A program made the position numbers and the translations under genes. The notes under the pieces were generated by a model. That model worked only from the letters and a program-made list of their open reading frames with translations, made no database searches and was not told the DNA's origin. Source: a virus. Taken from it: a stretch of DNA of 64,000 nucleotides. Shown here piece after piece: positions 40,377 through 47,938 of the stretch (position 1 is the first letter of the stretch; every line of letters begins with the position of its first letter). The DNA is taken from positions 1 through 64,000 of IMG/VR virus record IMGVR_UViG_3300022868_000009; one strand, given 5' to 3'.

Positions 40377-40421
40377 TTAGAGCCAGTCCCAGATTTCCTC
40401 TAGTAATAAATTAATAATCAT
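40377..40421 (-). CDS. 14-residue mini open frame (possible leader peptide)
   Basis: The frame encodes MIINLLLEEIWDWL, with two Trp codons close to the stop. Its 3' end (GACTGGCTCTA) can pair with TAGAGCCAGTT in the following hairpin. A related mini frame with IFDW at its end lies at 42641-42730. Translation is not proven. Confidence 0.35.
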   Translation of the reverse strand: MIINLLLEEIWDWL

Positions 40422-40474
40422 ATTTATATTTATATTCAACATTTTTGTACTTTTTATTTTATTTTATTTTTTAG

Positions 40475-40546
40475 AGGCTCCGACTGAATTCGAATCAGTG
40501 TATCTAGTTTTGCAGACTAGTGCCTTAACCACTCGGCCACGGAGCC
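40475..40546 (-). tRNA. tRNA-Cys(GCA)
   Basis: Acceptor GGCTCCG/CGGAGCC is perfect. Anticodon stem CTAGT/ACTAG, loop CTGCAAA giving GCA. T loop TTCGAAT, with T stem CTGA/TCAG. Confidence 0.92.
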
Positions 40547-40557
40547 ATTATTTTTTG

Positions 40558-40652
40558 TGGGAGCCGAGGGACTCGAACCCCCCTACCGCAAAGTCCATTA
40601 CGACAATTTGTTGACGCGGATCGGTTTTACAGACCGATGCCGTTAGACTCCC
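40558..40652 (-). tRNA. tRNA-Tyr(GTA) lacking a D arm, with long variable region
   Basis: Acceptor GGGAGTC/GGCTCCC. Anticodon stem TCGGT/ACCGA, loop CTGTAAA giving GTA. T arm GGGGG-TTCGAGT-CCCTC. Only eight bases separate the acceptor and anticodon stems, so no D arm can form. The variable region is about 37 bases, with CCGC/GCGG closing an insert that contains GTCGTAATGGAC. Confidence 0.65.
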
Positions 40653-40658
40653 AAACTT

Positions 40659-41354
40659 TTACGACTTATTTTTTATTGTATTTTCATAAGTTTTTAACCA
40701 TTTTCTTATAGCATTATCACTAACACCATATTTTCTTCCAGTAGCAGAATAACCTACTCTTTTTATTTCTATTTTTAATTTTTCATAAGAAGGTCTTTCA
40801 ACTTTCCTGTTGTTTTTTGCTGAACATTTCACACACATTTTTGAATTTTTATGTATTTCATTACCACATTCACAATAATTTTTTTCTTTTTTCTTTTTTC
40901 TATTTTTACCAGCATGTGTATCTAATGTTGCATTACAATTAGGACATACAATCCTCAAATTTTCTATTTTATTATCATCATAAACACCATTCTTGTGATC
41001 CAAAATTAAACTCATTTTTTTACCATTCCATATTTCATCTTGTCCACATATTTCACATTTTCTTTCTTTTAAACCTTCATCATATAATCTTTCTTTTAAA
41101 TGTGTTCTACTAAATGTAGAATTTTCAACTAATATTTTTTCTAATGGTGTCTTATTTTTAGTTGATAAATATTTAATTTTATCATAACATTTAGTAAAAT
41201 GTGTTATATCCAAATCATACAACTCAATATATTTTTTCAATGTTTTAGGGTTACCACCAGCATTTCTTATTCCTAATTTTTCTAAACACTCTTTTTGTGT
41301 TTTAGATGTCTTAACTATTTCTTCAAGATTTTCTTTTGTCCATTTTAATTTCAT
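40659..41354 (-). CDS. HNH homing endonuclease, intact copy
   Basis: A 231-residue protein, one of three related genes in the tRNA cluster. It opens with KLKWTKENLEEIVKTSKTQK, an N-terminal helix-turn-helix-like region. The HNH core follows: CEICGQDEIW, LILDHKNGVYDDNKIENLRI, VCPNCNATLDTH. Then come CECGNE and MCVKC zinc pairs and a C-terminal module KYGVSDNAIRKWLKTYE that probably reads DNA. It sits between tRNA-Tyr and tRNA-Gln, a common target for homing genes. Confidence 0.85.
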   Translation of the reverse strand: MKLKWTKENLEEIVKTSKTQKECLEKLGIRNAGGNPKTLKKYIELYDLDITHFTKCYDKIKYLSTKNKTPLEKILVENSTFSRTHLKERLYDEGLKERKCEICGQDEIWNGKKMSLILDHKNGVYDDNKIENLRIVCPNCNATLDTHAGKNRKKKKEKNYCECGNEIHKNSKMCVKCSAKNNRKVERPSYEKLKIEIKRVGYSATGRKYGVSDNAIRKWLKTYENTIKNKS

Positions 41355-41369
41355 AAAAAAAAGTTTTCT

Positions 41370-41384
41370 TTTATATATTAAATC
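41370..41384 (-). promoter_or_regulatory. Putative late promoter of second HNH gene
   Basis: Reverse-strand reading GATTTAATATATAAA lies 16-30 bases upstream of the ATG at 41354. Confidence 0.4.
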
Positions 41385-41414
41385 TCGAACCTCGTTTTTT
41401 CATTTTTTCATTTG

Positions 41415-41485
41415 TTGTCCCCAAAGGATTTAAACCCTTACCACAACCTTCAAAAGGTTATGTGCTATCATTACACCAGAGGACA
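41415..41485 (-). tRNA. tRNA-Gln(TTG)
   Basis: Acceptor TGTCCTC/GGGGACA. Anticodon stem TAACC/GGTTG, loop TTTTGAA giving TTG. The T loop is TTTAAAT, which differs from the usual TTCRANT but has an intact stem. Confidence 0.85.
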
Positions 41486-41512
41486 AAATATAATCTAAAA
41501 CTTATTTTCTAG

Positions 41513-41583
41513 CAGTCCATGGGAGATTCGAACTCCAACCTTTGCCGTGAAAAGCTGTAGTGCTACCATTACACCATGGGGCT
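41513..41583 (-). tRNA. Degenerate tRNA-like sequence, TTC anticodon (Glu?)
   Basis: It has a tRNA-like D region (GGTGTAATGGTAGCAC) and T loop (GGAG-TTCGAAT-CTCC). The acceptor arms fit only if one extra C is bulged in the 5' strand, and the anticodon stem (CTACAGC versus GGCAAAG) does not pair well. It is probably a decaying tRNA; an intact tRNA-Glu(TTC) lies at 38832. Confidence 0.45.
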
Positions 41584-41590
41584 AATTATT

Positions 41591-42286
41591 CTAAATCTTT
41601 TCGTATTGTTTTTTCCATTTCCTAATAGCATTATCACTAACACCATACTTTCTTCCTACACCACAATAACCTAATTCAACTATTTCTTTTATCAATTCTT
41701 TATATGTTGGTCTTTCTATTTTTCTCTGACTCTTAGATACACATTCTCTACATTTAATAGCAGATTTAGTAATCTCATTTCCACATTCACAATAATATTT
41801 CTTTTTCTCCGTAACGTAATTATATTTACTATTTCCAATATTCTTACCACCGTGTGTTTCTAAACCAGCATTACAATTTGGACAAACAATTCTAAGATTT
41901 TCTATTCTATTATCATTATTTACACCGTTTTTATGATCTAATATTAAACTGATTTTTACATCATTCCATTCTTCACCTTGATTACACAACTCACATTTTC
42001 TTTCTTTTAACCCTTCTTTGTATAATCTATCTTTTAAATTAGTTGTATAAGTATACGTCGAATTTTCTACTAATATTTCTTTTGTTTTTATTTTAGTAAA
42101 ATTACCACCATTACTATGAAACTTAAAATGTGTTATATCTAAATTATAAGTTTTAATATATTTTTTAATAGTTTGCCTATTTCCATAATATGGTTTTAAT
42201 CCTAAATTTCTAGCAACATCTGATAAATTACCAGATTCAGAAACTATTTTACTAAAATACTCTTTTTCATATCTATTTGTTTTCAT
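41591..42286 (-). CDS. HNH homing endonuclease, third copy
   Basis: A 231-residue paralogue of 40659-41354. Features in order: YEKEYFSKIVSESGNLSDVA at the N-terminus, CELCNQGEEW, LILDHKNGVNNDNRIENLRI, VCPNCNAGLETHGGKN, CECGNE, CRECV and KYGVSDNAIRKWKKQYE at the C-terminus. All zinc and HNH residues appear intact. It lies between a degenerate tRNA and tRNA-Asp, consistent with insertion near tRNA genes. Confidence 0.85.
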   Translation of the reverse strand: MKTNRYEKEYFSKIVSESGNLSDVARNLGLKPYYGNRQTIKKYIKTYNLDITHFKFHSNGGNFTKIKTKEILVENSTYTYTTNLKDRLYKEGLKERKCELCNQGEEWNDVKISLILDHKNGVNNDNRIENLRIVCPNCNAGLETHGGKNIGNSKYNYVTEKKKYYCECGNEITKSAIKCRECVSKSQRKIERPTYKELIKEIVELGYCGVGRKYGVSDNAIRKWKKQYEKI

Positions 42287-42297
42287 AAGATTTTATT

Positions 42298-42312
42298 TTT
42301 ATATATTAAAAT
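42298..42312 (-). promoter_or_regulatory. Putative late promoter of third HNH gene
   Basis: Reverse-strand reading ATTTTAATATATAAA lies 12-26 bases upstream of the ATG at 42286. Confidence 0.4.
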
Positions 42313-42365
42313 CTTCGAACCCAAATTCAAATTAACCAACATTTCAATGAACCTTTATTTTCTTG

Positions 42366-42442
42366 CGGTCCCTACGGGATTCGAACCCGTCTGTTTTTCC
42401 TGAGTGACAGTCAGGTGGCCACGCCAAGCAACCCCAGAGACC
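42366..42442 (-). tRNA. tRNA-Asp(GTC)
   Basis: Acceptor GGTCTCT/AGGGACC. Anticodon stem CCTGA/TCAGG, loop CTGTCAC giving GTC. T arm ACGGG-TTCGAAT-CCCGT. Confidence 0.92.
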
Positions 42443-42448
42443 TTTCTA

Positions 42449-42565
42449 TTATTTCTCAATTCTCTTTAATTTACTCGCTATTCTACGATTATCTCTTTTT
42501 AAATCTCTTAATTCTCTTGAAAGAAGAGCTTTTAATATTCTTATTTTTATATTTCTTGTTCTCAT
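42449..42565 (-). CDS. 38-residue basic protein
   Basis: ATG at 42565 opens MRTRNIKIRILKALLSR, an Arg/Lys-rich helix continuing to KRIEK. It lies just upstream of tRNA-Asp and downstream of a terminator-like hairpin. It resembles other tiny basic proteins in this cluster (40040-40210). Confidence 0.5.
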   Translation of the reverse strand: MRTRNIKIRILKALLSRELRDLKRDNRRIASKLKRIEK

Positions 42566-42590
42566 TTTATTTTCATTTTTTATATTAATC

Positions 42591-42619
42591 AAAAAAACCA
42601 GTCATAATTGACTGGTTTA
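42591..42619 (-). terminator. Terminator or attenuator hairpin
   Basis: AAACCAGTCA and TGACTGGTTT form a perfect ten-base stem with a four-base loop. Seven Us follow on the reverse strand. The first arm (ACCAGTC) can also pair with GACTGGT at the end of the mini frame 42641-42730. Confidence 0.8.
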
Positions 42620-42640
42620 GCATATCATACGGATATAACC

Positions 42641-42730
42641 TTACCAGTCGAAGATTTGATCCTCCTGTAAATAATTATCAAGACATATAATGTCAAGATT
42701 TTCTATTTGATATGTTAAATTGTTTATCAT
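42641..42730 (-). CDS. 29-residue mini open frame (possible leader peptide)
   Basis: ATG at 42730 encodes a peptide ending NYLQEDQIFDW, similar to NLLLEEIWDWL at 40377-40421. DNA upstream of both Trp codons aligns as well. Within the frame GACATTATATGTC could form a small hairpin. CATATCA upstream and TGATATG downstream could close a larger fold. It may be a regulatory leader upstream of the tRNA transcript. Confidence 0.4.
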   Translation of the reverse strand: MINNLTYQIENLDIICLDNYLQEDQIFDW

Positions 42731-42900
42731 CGAATTTATTTATTTAATTCTTTTATTAATTTAATACTCAAAAGTTTTAAATTTTTATATCATTTTTATA
42801 TATTTAACTCAATAAGTCAAATTTTACCATTTTTGAACTTTTGTTATACAAATATAAGGAAATTTCCGAATAAATTAAAATTTTAGAACAAATTTTAAAA

Positions 42901-43164
42901 TTAAACTAGCCCTCTAATTAATATTTCTATTTCTTCATTATTTGTACAATCATTAATAAAATCTTGAATTAATGGTATATTAGTTATCATTTTTTTATTT
43001 TCAGAATTGTATACATCCCATAAATCATCACTTGTTACTTTTGCCCATTTAAAGAAAAATTTGAGAATTACTTTTAATTCACCAAATGAAACCTTCTCAT
43101 CTATATAATCCATATTGTTAGAATGTGCAAATTCATCAATATAAATCTCAAGTAAATTATTCAT
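42901..43164 (-). CDS. Hypothetical acidic helical protein
   Basis: An 87-residue protein (MNNLLEIYIDEFAHS onward) with WDVYNSENKK in the middle. No recognised family. It is followed on the upstream side, three bases away, by the coiled-coil gene, so the two are probably co-expressed. The spacer from 42731 to 42900 holds nothing I recognise. Confidence 0.6.
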   Translation of the reverse strand: MNNLLEIYIDEFAHSNNMDYIDEKVSFGELKVILKFFFKWAKVTSDDLWDVYNSENKKMITNIPLIQDFINDCTNNEEIEILIRGLV

Positions 43165-43167
43165 AAT

Positions 43168-43716
43168 TTATTCTTCTTCCTCTTTTACTTCAATTTCAGT
43201 TTGTGTAGATCTCCAAGATTTAAGATAATCTATAGTTTCATCAATAATATTATCCATTTCTTGTTCAGATTCTTCTATAATTTTATTCTTTATTTCAATC
43301 ATTACCAAAAACTGTTTATTTTTCTCATTAATTAAAGAAACTTCTCTTTCTAAATCTTCAATTTTTTTCTCTTTTTGAATATTTATATTTTTTGCATATT
43401 CTTTTTGATGTTCAAGTTCTTCAGTTAATAAATCAATATCAGTACTTAATGAATCAGTTTGAACAATCAACGTTTTATTCTGCACATTTAAAACAGTGTT
43501 CTCAATTTCTGATTTTATTTTAAGATTATTATCAATAAAAACCTTTTTAACCCCTAATTGAGCAGTCAATCTCATTTTAGTATTTTTTATTTCATCTTCC
43601 TGATTTCTAAACAATCCTTTTTTAACATAATCAAATAATTCTCGACCATTTTCTGTTAACATCTTAACAATTAACCTATTCTCGCTTGTTTTGTATACTG
43701 TAAATTTTACTTTCAT
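43168..43716 (-). CDS. Coiled-coil protein
   Basis: A 182-residue protein when read from the ATG at 43716 (MKVKFTVYKTSENRLIVKM). An earlier in-frame start would overlap the upstream gene. After a beta-strand-rich N-terminus, residues about 75-165 form a coiled coil (LTEELEHQKEYAKNIN, then LEREVSLINEKNKQF). The end is acidic. Function unknown. Confidence 0.65.
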   Translation of the reverse strand: MKVKFTVYKTSENRLIVKMLTENGRELFDYVKKGLFRNQEDEIKNTKMRLTAQLGVKKVFIDNNLKIKSEIENTVLNVQNKTLIVQTDSLSTDIDLLTEELEHQKEYAKNINIQKEKKIEDLEREVSLINEKNKQFLVMIEIKNKIIEESEQEMDNIIDETIDYLKSWRSTQTEIEVKEEEE

Positions 43717-43720
43717 ATTT

Positions 43721-43942
43721 TTATTTTTTAAGTTTAATATCATATTTATTCATTAATTCGCTGGCATATTCTGAAATATCTAATGTATCAGAATTAAGAA
43801 ATTCATCTACAATTTCTGTAACTATATCAATATATGGTTTCTTTTTTTGTATATCATCTTTCTTTGCAGCTTTTTCCATAATTTCTTTTTCAATTACTCT
43901 ATATTCTTTACTAACTCGGTGTTCTTTATCTTTAAATGGCAT
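43721..43942 (-). CDS. Small hypothetical protein
   Basis: A 73-residue charged protein (MPFKDKEHRVSKEYR onward) with acidic DTLDISEYASELMNKYD near the C-terminus. No family is recognised. It lies in a run of same-strand genes with short spacing. Confidence 0.6.
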   Translation of the reverse strand: MPFKDKEHRVSKEYRVIEKEIMEKAAKKDDIQKKKPYIDIVTEIVDEFLNSDTLDISEYASELMNKYDIKLKK

Positions 43943-43961
43943 AATTTTATATTTTATAAGT

Positions 43962-44588
43962 TTATAATTCTTTAATTCTTTTTACATAATCAAACCAGAA
44001 TAAATAGTTTTTAACAAACTCTAAACTAGATTCATCATAATTGTTTTTAAATATTTTATATTTTATTTTATCTAAAAATAAGATTTCCTTAATTTTACTA
44101 ATAGACATTTGATTAGAAACTCTATTATCAAAATCTTCCTCGATCATATTTCTATTCTTGATTACAAGTTCTTTTCTCTTTTTATAATTTGCATCAATAA
44201 TTATAATTTCATCGAACATCTTATGAAGACCACCTTTCATCATGGTTGCGCTTTCAGATATAAATAAATCTTTTTTCAATGTGTATTCTGCGGTGTATCT
44301 TCTGTAATAAAACTTACGTATTAAAAAAGGTTTTAATAAACTTTCAAGTTGATTCAATTTTTGTTTATCATTGAATATAATACTTGATAACTTTTGTTTG
44401 TTTATTTCATCATCATTGTAAATATCTTTACCAAATATTTCAATAACGTGTTTTTTTACAGATTTATCATAATATAAAGCCTTTGCTTCATCATCAAAAT
44501 AGAAAACTTCTACATTTTCTATTTCAAATAACTCACAAATATGAGATTTACCGGAACCTATACCACCGGTTATACCAACTGTTTTCAT
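43962..44588 (-). CDS. coaE: Dephospho-CoA kinase-like protein
   Basis: A 208-residue P-loop kinase read from ATG 44588. GITGGIGSGKSHICE is the Walker A motif of CoaE, and VFYFDDEAKALYYD matches the CoaE VIDADxxxR-type segment. FISESATMMKGG then IIIDANYKKRKELVIKNRN fits the lid region. CoaE phosphorylates dephospho-CoA, the last step of CoA synthesis. The adjoining gene (44590-45627) carries a CoaD domain for the step before it, so the pair makes a two-step module. Confidence 0.8.
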   Translation of the reverse strand: MKTVGITGGIGSGKSHICELFEIENVEVFYFDDEAKALYYDKSVKKHVIEIFGKDIYNDDEINKQKLSSIIFNDKQKLNQLESLLKPFLIRKFYYRRYTAEYTLKKDLFISESATMMKGGLHKMFDEIIIIDANYKKRKELVIKNRNMIEEDFDNRVSNQMSISKIKEILFLDKIKYKIFKNNYDESSLEFVKNYLFWFDYVKRIKEL

Positions 44589-44589
44589 A

Positions 44590-45627
44590 TTAAGGTAAAA
44601 ATTGATCTGAAAAATCACCATACTTCTTAATGGCTCTTATATCTGTTGAACTTATATATTCATACTCCTTGTCACAAGGAATATAAATTACTTTTAATTG
44701 TGGATACATCTTAGTCATATAAAACATCAATTTATTTTCTGCTTCTAAATCATATCCGTTTCTTAATCCTCTAATTAATGTTATATCACCTGTTTGTGAT
44801 TTTAAGAAATCAGTTAATAATCCATCATAATTTGTTACTTCTCTATACTTTAAAGTATATTTAAGATTATTTAATTCTTTATCAAACTGTTCTAAATTAA
44901 CATTTTTAGAATCATTTTTTCCTTTAGCCACAATAACTTTATCAAAGATTTTTTCTCCTTTTTCTAATATATTTAAATGACCTTTATGAAAAGGATTAAA
45001 TGAACCTCCATATACAGCAATTTTAGGTACTCTATTTTTGATAACTTCTATCAAAGAAGGTATATTATTAGATATAGCTAGACCACCAAGTTCTATATTA
45101 TTAGAAAGAAACTCTATTCTTTTCTCTTTATAAATTGAATAATTTGCAAATTGATATTCTTTCATTATCAATTTTTCTATTCTAATCATCTCTGCCAAAT
45201 TAGTTCTTAATGAAGATGTATCAATATTTGAAAATAATTCTTCTAATTTTGTTTCTGGTTTCATTGTTTCTGTAGCTCTAATTAAAGCAAAAACTTTATC
45301 TTTAAATATAGACATTTCTAATATTGATTTATTCCATATAGAATCTAAATAATTTAAAGATGATTCTTCCATTGAGAGACCATTATCTTTATTTTTACCA
45401 TCAACTAAATTCCAAGGTCTATAATCCCAGTCATGGAATATAGCCGCAATAGTCAAAATATCAAAATCTTTTTCATCTAATTCAAGTTCTTCAATTTTTA
45501 ATAACATTGGTTCCAGGTGATTTTCTAAATTATGGTAAAATCTCCATGGTTGAGTCCAAACTTCAATGACAGTTTTAGTATTTATTTCAATACCATATTT
45601 TTTAAATAATTTATCTACTGATATCAT
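44590..45627 (-). CDS. coaD: HD-domain protein fused to phosphopantetheine adenylyltransferase
   Basis: A 345-residue fusion. Residues 1-190 form an HD phosphohydrolase-like domain (RFYHNLENHL, then IFHDWDYRP), similar to COG4339-type proteins. Residues about 200-345 form a nucleotidyltransferase. It has GGSFNPFHKGHLNIL (the HxGH motif), then TLIRGLRNGYDLEAE. The CoaD-type C-terminal EYISSTDIRAIKKYGDFSDQ then FLP follows. CoaD adenylates 4'-phosphopantetheine. NadD-like activity is possible because the families are related, but the RGLR and ISST segments favour CoaD. The substrate of the HD part is unknown. Confidence 0.78.
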   Translation of the reverse strand: MISVDKLFKKYGIEINTKTVIEVWTQPWRFYHNLENHLEPMLLKIEELELDEKDFDILTIAAIFHDWDYRPWNLVDGKNKDNGLSMEESSLNYLDSIWNKSILEMSIFKDKVFALIRATETMKPETKLEELFSNIDTSSLRTNLAEMIRIEKLIMKEYQFANYSIYKEKRIEFLSNNIELGGLAISNNIPSLIEVIKNRVPKIAVYGGSFNPFHKGHLNILEKGEKIFDKVIVAKGKNDSKNVNLEQFDKELNNLKYTLKYREVTNYDGLLTDFLKSQTGDITLIRGLRNGYDLEAENKLMFYMTKMYPQLKVIYIPCDKEYEYISSTDIRAIKKYGDFSDQFLP

Positions 45628-45965
45628 TTTTCTATGTAATTAAGTTTTTTTTCTTTGGGTTCTAATATATCTTCTGTAAATTGAAGTTCCTTTTCTGAAA
45701 AATATTCAGATTCTGTACTATTTGTAATAGTATCACCAGTATATAAATAATTATATACCTGTTTATCAACCATAAATATTCTAATAGTAGTTGGTGTTTT
45801 AATTGTTACTTGATATACTAATGAATCTTTTGAAATATCATGATAATTATATTCATAATCTATAATAACACCAGCTGGTAATTCATCTATACAAACTTTT
45901 CTAATATCTCTTACACATGACATTAATAAAAAGACTGATAATATTAATATTATATATTTTTTCAT
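45624..45965 (-). CDS. Predicted lipoprotein
   Basis: A 113-residue protein with a lipoprotein signal (ILSVFLLMSC, Cys at residue 17). The mature part is beta-rich (VIIDYEYNYHD onward). No family is recognised. It overlaps genes on both sides by four bases, so it is part of a compact operon. Confidence 0.7.
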   Translation of the reverse strand: MKKYIILILSVFLLMSCVRDIRKVCIDELPAGVIIDYEYNYHDISKDSLVYQVTIKTPTTIRIFMVDKQVYNYLYTGDTITNSTESEYFSEKELQFTEDILEPKEKKLNYIEK

Positions 45966-46195
45966 AATTCTAATTTTTGTTTACGTGTTAATTGTTTAAT
46001 CCTGTATTCTTCTTTAGCCGCTTCTGATTTTGTTTCAAACTCCCAAAACTTATAGATTTTTACTGGTAATTTAGAACCTCTTAATAATTTTGATCCCTTA
46101 CCATTATTATGTGTTTCAATTCTTTTCTCTAAATTATTGGTAATTCCACAATATAAACTATCATCTGAGCAAGTAAGTAAATAAGTAAACCACAT
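45962..46195 (-). CDS. GIY-YIG nuclease-like protein (YhbQ family)
   Basis: A 77-residue single-domain protein with TYLLTCSDDSLYCGITNNL (the GIY-YIG signature in Y-x-L ... Y-x-G-I-T form), the conserved Arg and a C-terminal EYRIKQLTRKQK. It is similar in size to YhbQ/UPF0213 proteins. It could be a DNA repair nuclease or a minimal homing-type module. Gene overlaps with neighbours are four bases or one base. Confidence 0.85.
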   Translation of the reverse strand: MWFTYLLTCSDDSLYCGITNNLEKRIETHNNGKGSKLLRGSKLPVKIYKFWEFETKSEAAKEEYRIKQLTRKQKLEL

Positions 46196-46386
46196 TAATT
46201 TACTTCTATTTCATCACCAGTTATTGTAATTGTACAAGGAATTCCTAATCCTCTTACACCTTTTTCAACTTCTGCTTCATATTTTTCACCATTATATTCA
46301 AATTCTACAATATAACCAGACCAAATTCCAGAATACGTTCCATCAGGAACTTCTGTTTCTACTTTTACCATTTTTTTAATTTTCAT
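46195..46386 (-). CDS. Small hypothetical protein
   Basis: A 63-residue, beta-rich protein (KVETEVPDGTYSGIWSGY then EFEYNGEKYEAEV). No recognised family. Its start overlaps the end of the small gene 46376-46531. Confidence 0.6.
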   Translation of the reverse strand: MKIKKMVKVETEVPDGTYSGIWSGYIVEFEYNGEKYEAEVEKGVRGLGIPCTITITGDEIEVN

Positions 46387-46531
46387 ATTTAAGTTCTTTT
46401 ATATATTCTTCTGTATTTTTAACTAATCTCTGATAAAATGTACTTTCAGGATTCTTTTCTAATTCTAATTTATATCTTTTTAAAGATTTTTCATAAATCT
46501 TAATCATCATACTATTGTTTCTATTTTTCAT
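46376..46531 (-). CDS. 51-residue helical protein
   Basis: ATG at 46531 lies inside the last codons of the ligase gene. The protein (MKNRNNSMMIKIYEKSLKR at the start) is charged and helical. It ends overlapping the next gene by 11 bases, as do many genes here. Confidence 0.5.
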   Translation of the reverse strand: MKNRNNSMMIKIYEKSLKRYKLELEKNPESTFYQRLVKNTEEYIKELKYEN

Positions 46532-47771
46532 TTAAAAAATCTTCATATTGTTTAAGATATTCATCTGCATTTGGTGAAACCTCTAAGATATCAACTATCT
46601 GCGGGATAATTTCCCCTTTTTTCGCAATTGATACTCTAGCACCAGGAAATACTTTATTTTTAATTATATATCCAAGATTATGTAGACTAGCTCTTGAAAC
46701 AATAGTACCATCTAACTCAACTGGTTTTAACATTGCAACACCTGTAAATTCTCCGTCTTTTCCTAAAGTCCAATCAATATCTAATATAACTGTTTCGGTA
46801 TTGTTTGGTGGAAATTTAATTGCTACCATACTTTTAGGATGGTGTGATGTAACACCCATTTTATTTCTTAAAGATTCGGGATATTTTAAAACTATGCCAT
46901 CTAACCAAAATGGACATCTTTTTCTATATTTTTTAAACTCTTTATAGATTTTATCAAAATCATCAATTGATTTAAGCGTCATTATAAATGGTTTATATTT
47001 ATTATTAAATCCATTTTCTTCTAAAATATTCATAGTTTCAATAACTGGATAATTTCCATCATCTGTCACAGCTACCATATCATAAGCTACAAATGTTAAA
47101 TCTTGTATTTGCTTTAAACTATATTCTTCACCACTAATCAAACCACCAATATAATTTCTTGGATTTGATATACAACCTTCTTCTGATTCATCATATTTTT
47201 CAACCCATAAATCTTCTTCAATAACTAACTCACCCCTAATCTGATATTTATGTTCTTTTAAAGATATTTCAGCAGGTACGATATGTCTTACTTTTTCGGT
47301 TCTATCTTTACCATTCTTAGTATCATTGCCTCTAGTTAATGCTTGAACAAACTTACCATTTTCATAAATCAATTCAAAACCATTACCATCATATTTTCCA
47401 CTACATTCTATATATTCTGCCTTTCTTCTAGACAAGAATAAATTTAAAGTATGTAAAGGATAATTATTTTCATCTTCTACTTGTATTTTCTCTAATGATA
47501 ACATTGATGTTGGGTGTGGATATTTAGCTTCATCTTTTTCGTCAATATCAATAATATTAGCAGGTTCTAATCCTAATTTTTTAATTTGTTTAATACTAGG
47601 AAAATCAACTAATTTAGTTACTTCCAAAATTAAACTATGTTTTGTATCTTTAAGTTTTTGTTCAAATTTATCAAATTGTGCATCATTAATGGTAGGTTTA
47701 AATAAAATATAATATTCATACTTATATCTTAAATATTGTTCACACATTTGTTTAATTGTCTTTAAATCCAT
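46521..47771 (-). CDS. ligA: NAD-dependent DNA ligase, short form
   Basis: A 416-residue LigA-type ligase. It has an NAD-binding Ia-like N-terminus (YYILFKPTINDAQFD), the motif I lysine SGKYDGNGFE (Lys126), GELVIEEDLW, DGIVLKYPE, and MVAIKFPPN. The OB fold follows (LGKDGEFTGVAMLKPVELDG). Zinc finger, HhH and BRCT domains of cellular LigA (about 670 residues) are absent. It ends with TAG. It uses NAD and releases NMN, so it fits with the NAD-related nicotinamidase gene elsewhere in this window. Confidence 0.9.
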   Translation of the reverse strand: MDLKTIKQMCEQYLRYKYEYYILFKPTINDAQFDKFEQKLKDTKHSLILEVTKLVDFPSIKQIKKLGLEPANIIDIDEKDEAKYPHPTSMLSLEKIQVEDENNYPLHTLNLFLSRRKAEYIECSGKYDGNGFELIYENGKFVQALTRGNDTKNGKDRTEKVRHIVPAEISLKEHKYQIRGELVIEEDLWVEKYDESEEGCISNPRNYIGGLISGEEYSLKQIQDLTFVAYDMVAVTDDGNYPVIETMNILEENGFNNKYKPFIMTLKSIDDFDKIYKEFKKYRKRCPFWLDGIVLKYPESLRNKMGVTSHHPKSMVAIKFPPNNTETVILDIDWTLGKDGEFTGVAMLKPVELDGTIVSRASLHNLGYIIKNKVFPGARVSIAKKGEIIPQIVDILEVSPNADEYLKQYEDFLNEK

Positions 47772-47901
47772 CTAATATTTCTTTTAGTACTTTAATATTT
47801 TTAATTTCTTTATCATAAAGGTCAACACTAAGTCTTCTCATTAATGGTAACAATTCTTCTTTTTCCTTTATAATTCTTGATATTTTTTCTTTATAATCCA
47901 T
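47752..47901 (-). CDS. 49-residue helical protein upstream of ligase
   Basis: ATG at 47901 opens MDYKEKISRIIKEKEELLP and the frame ends 20 bases inside the ligase coding region. It is a charged helix of unknown function. Overlap suggests coupled translation with the ligase. Confidence 0.5.
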   Translation of the reverse strand: MDYKEKISRIIKEKEELLPLMRRLSVDLYDKEIKNIKVLKEILDGFKDN

Positions 47902-47938
47902 AATATAATCATTTTATTCAAAAATAAAAAATTACAAG

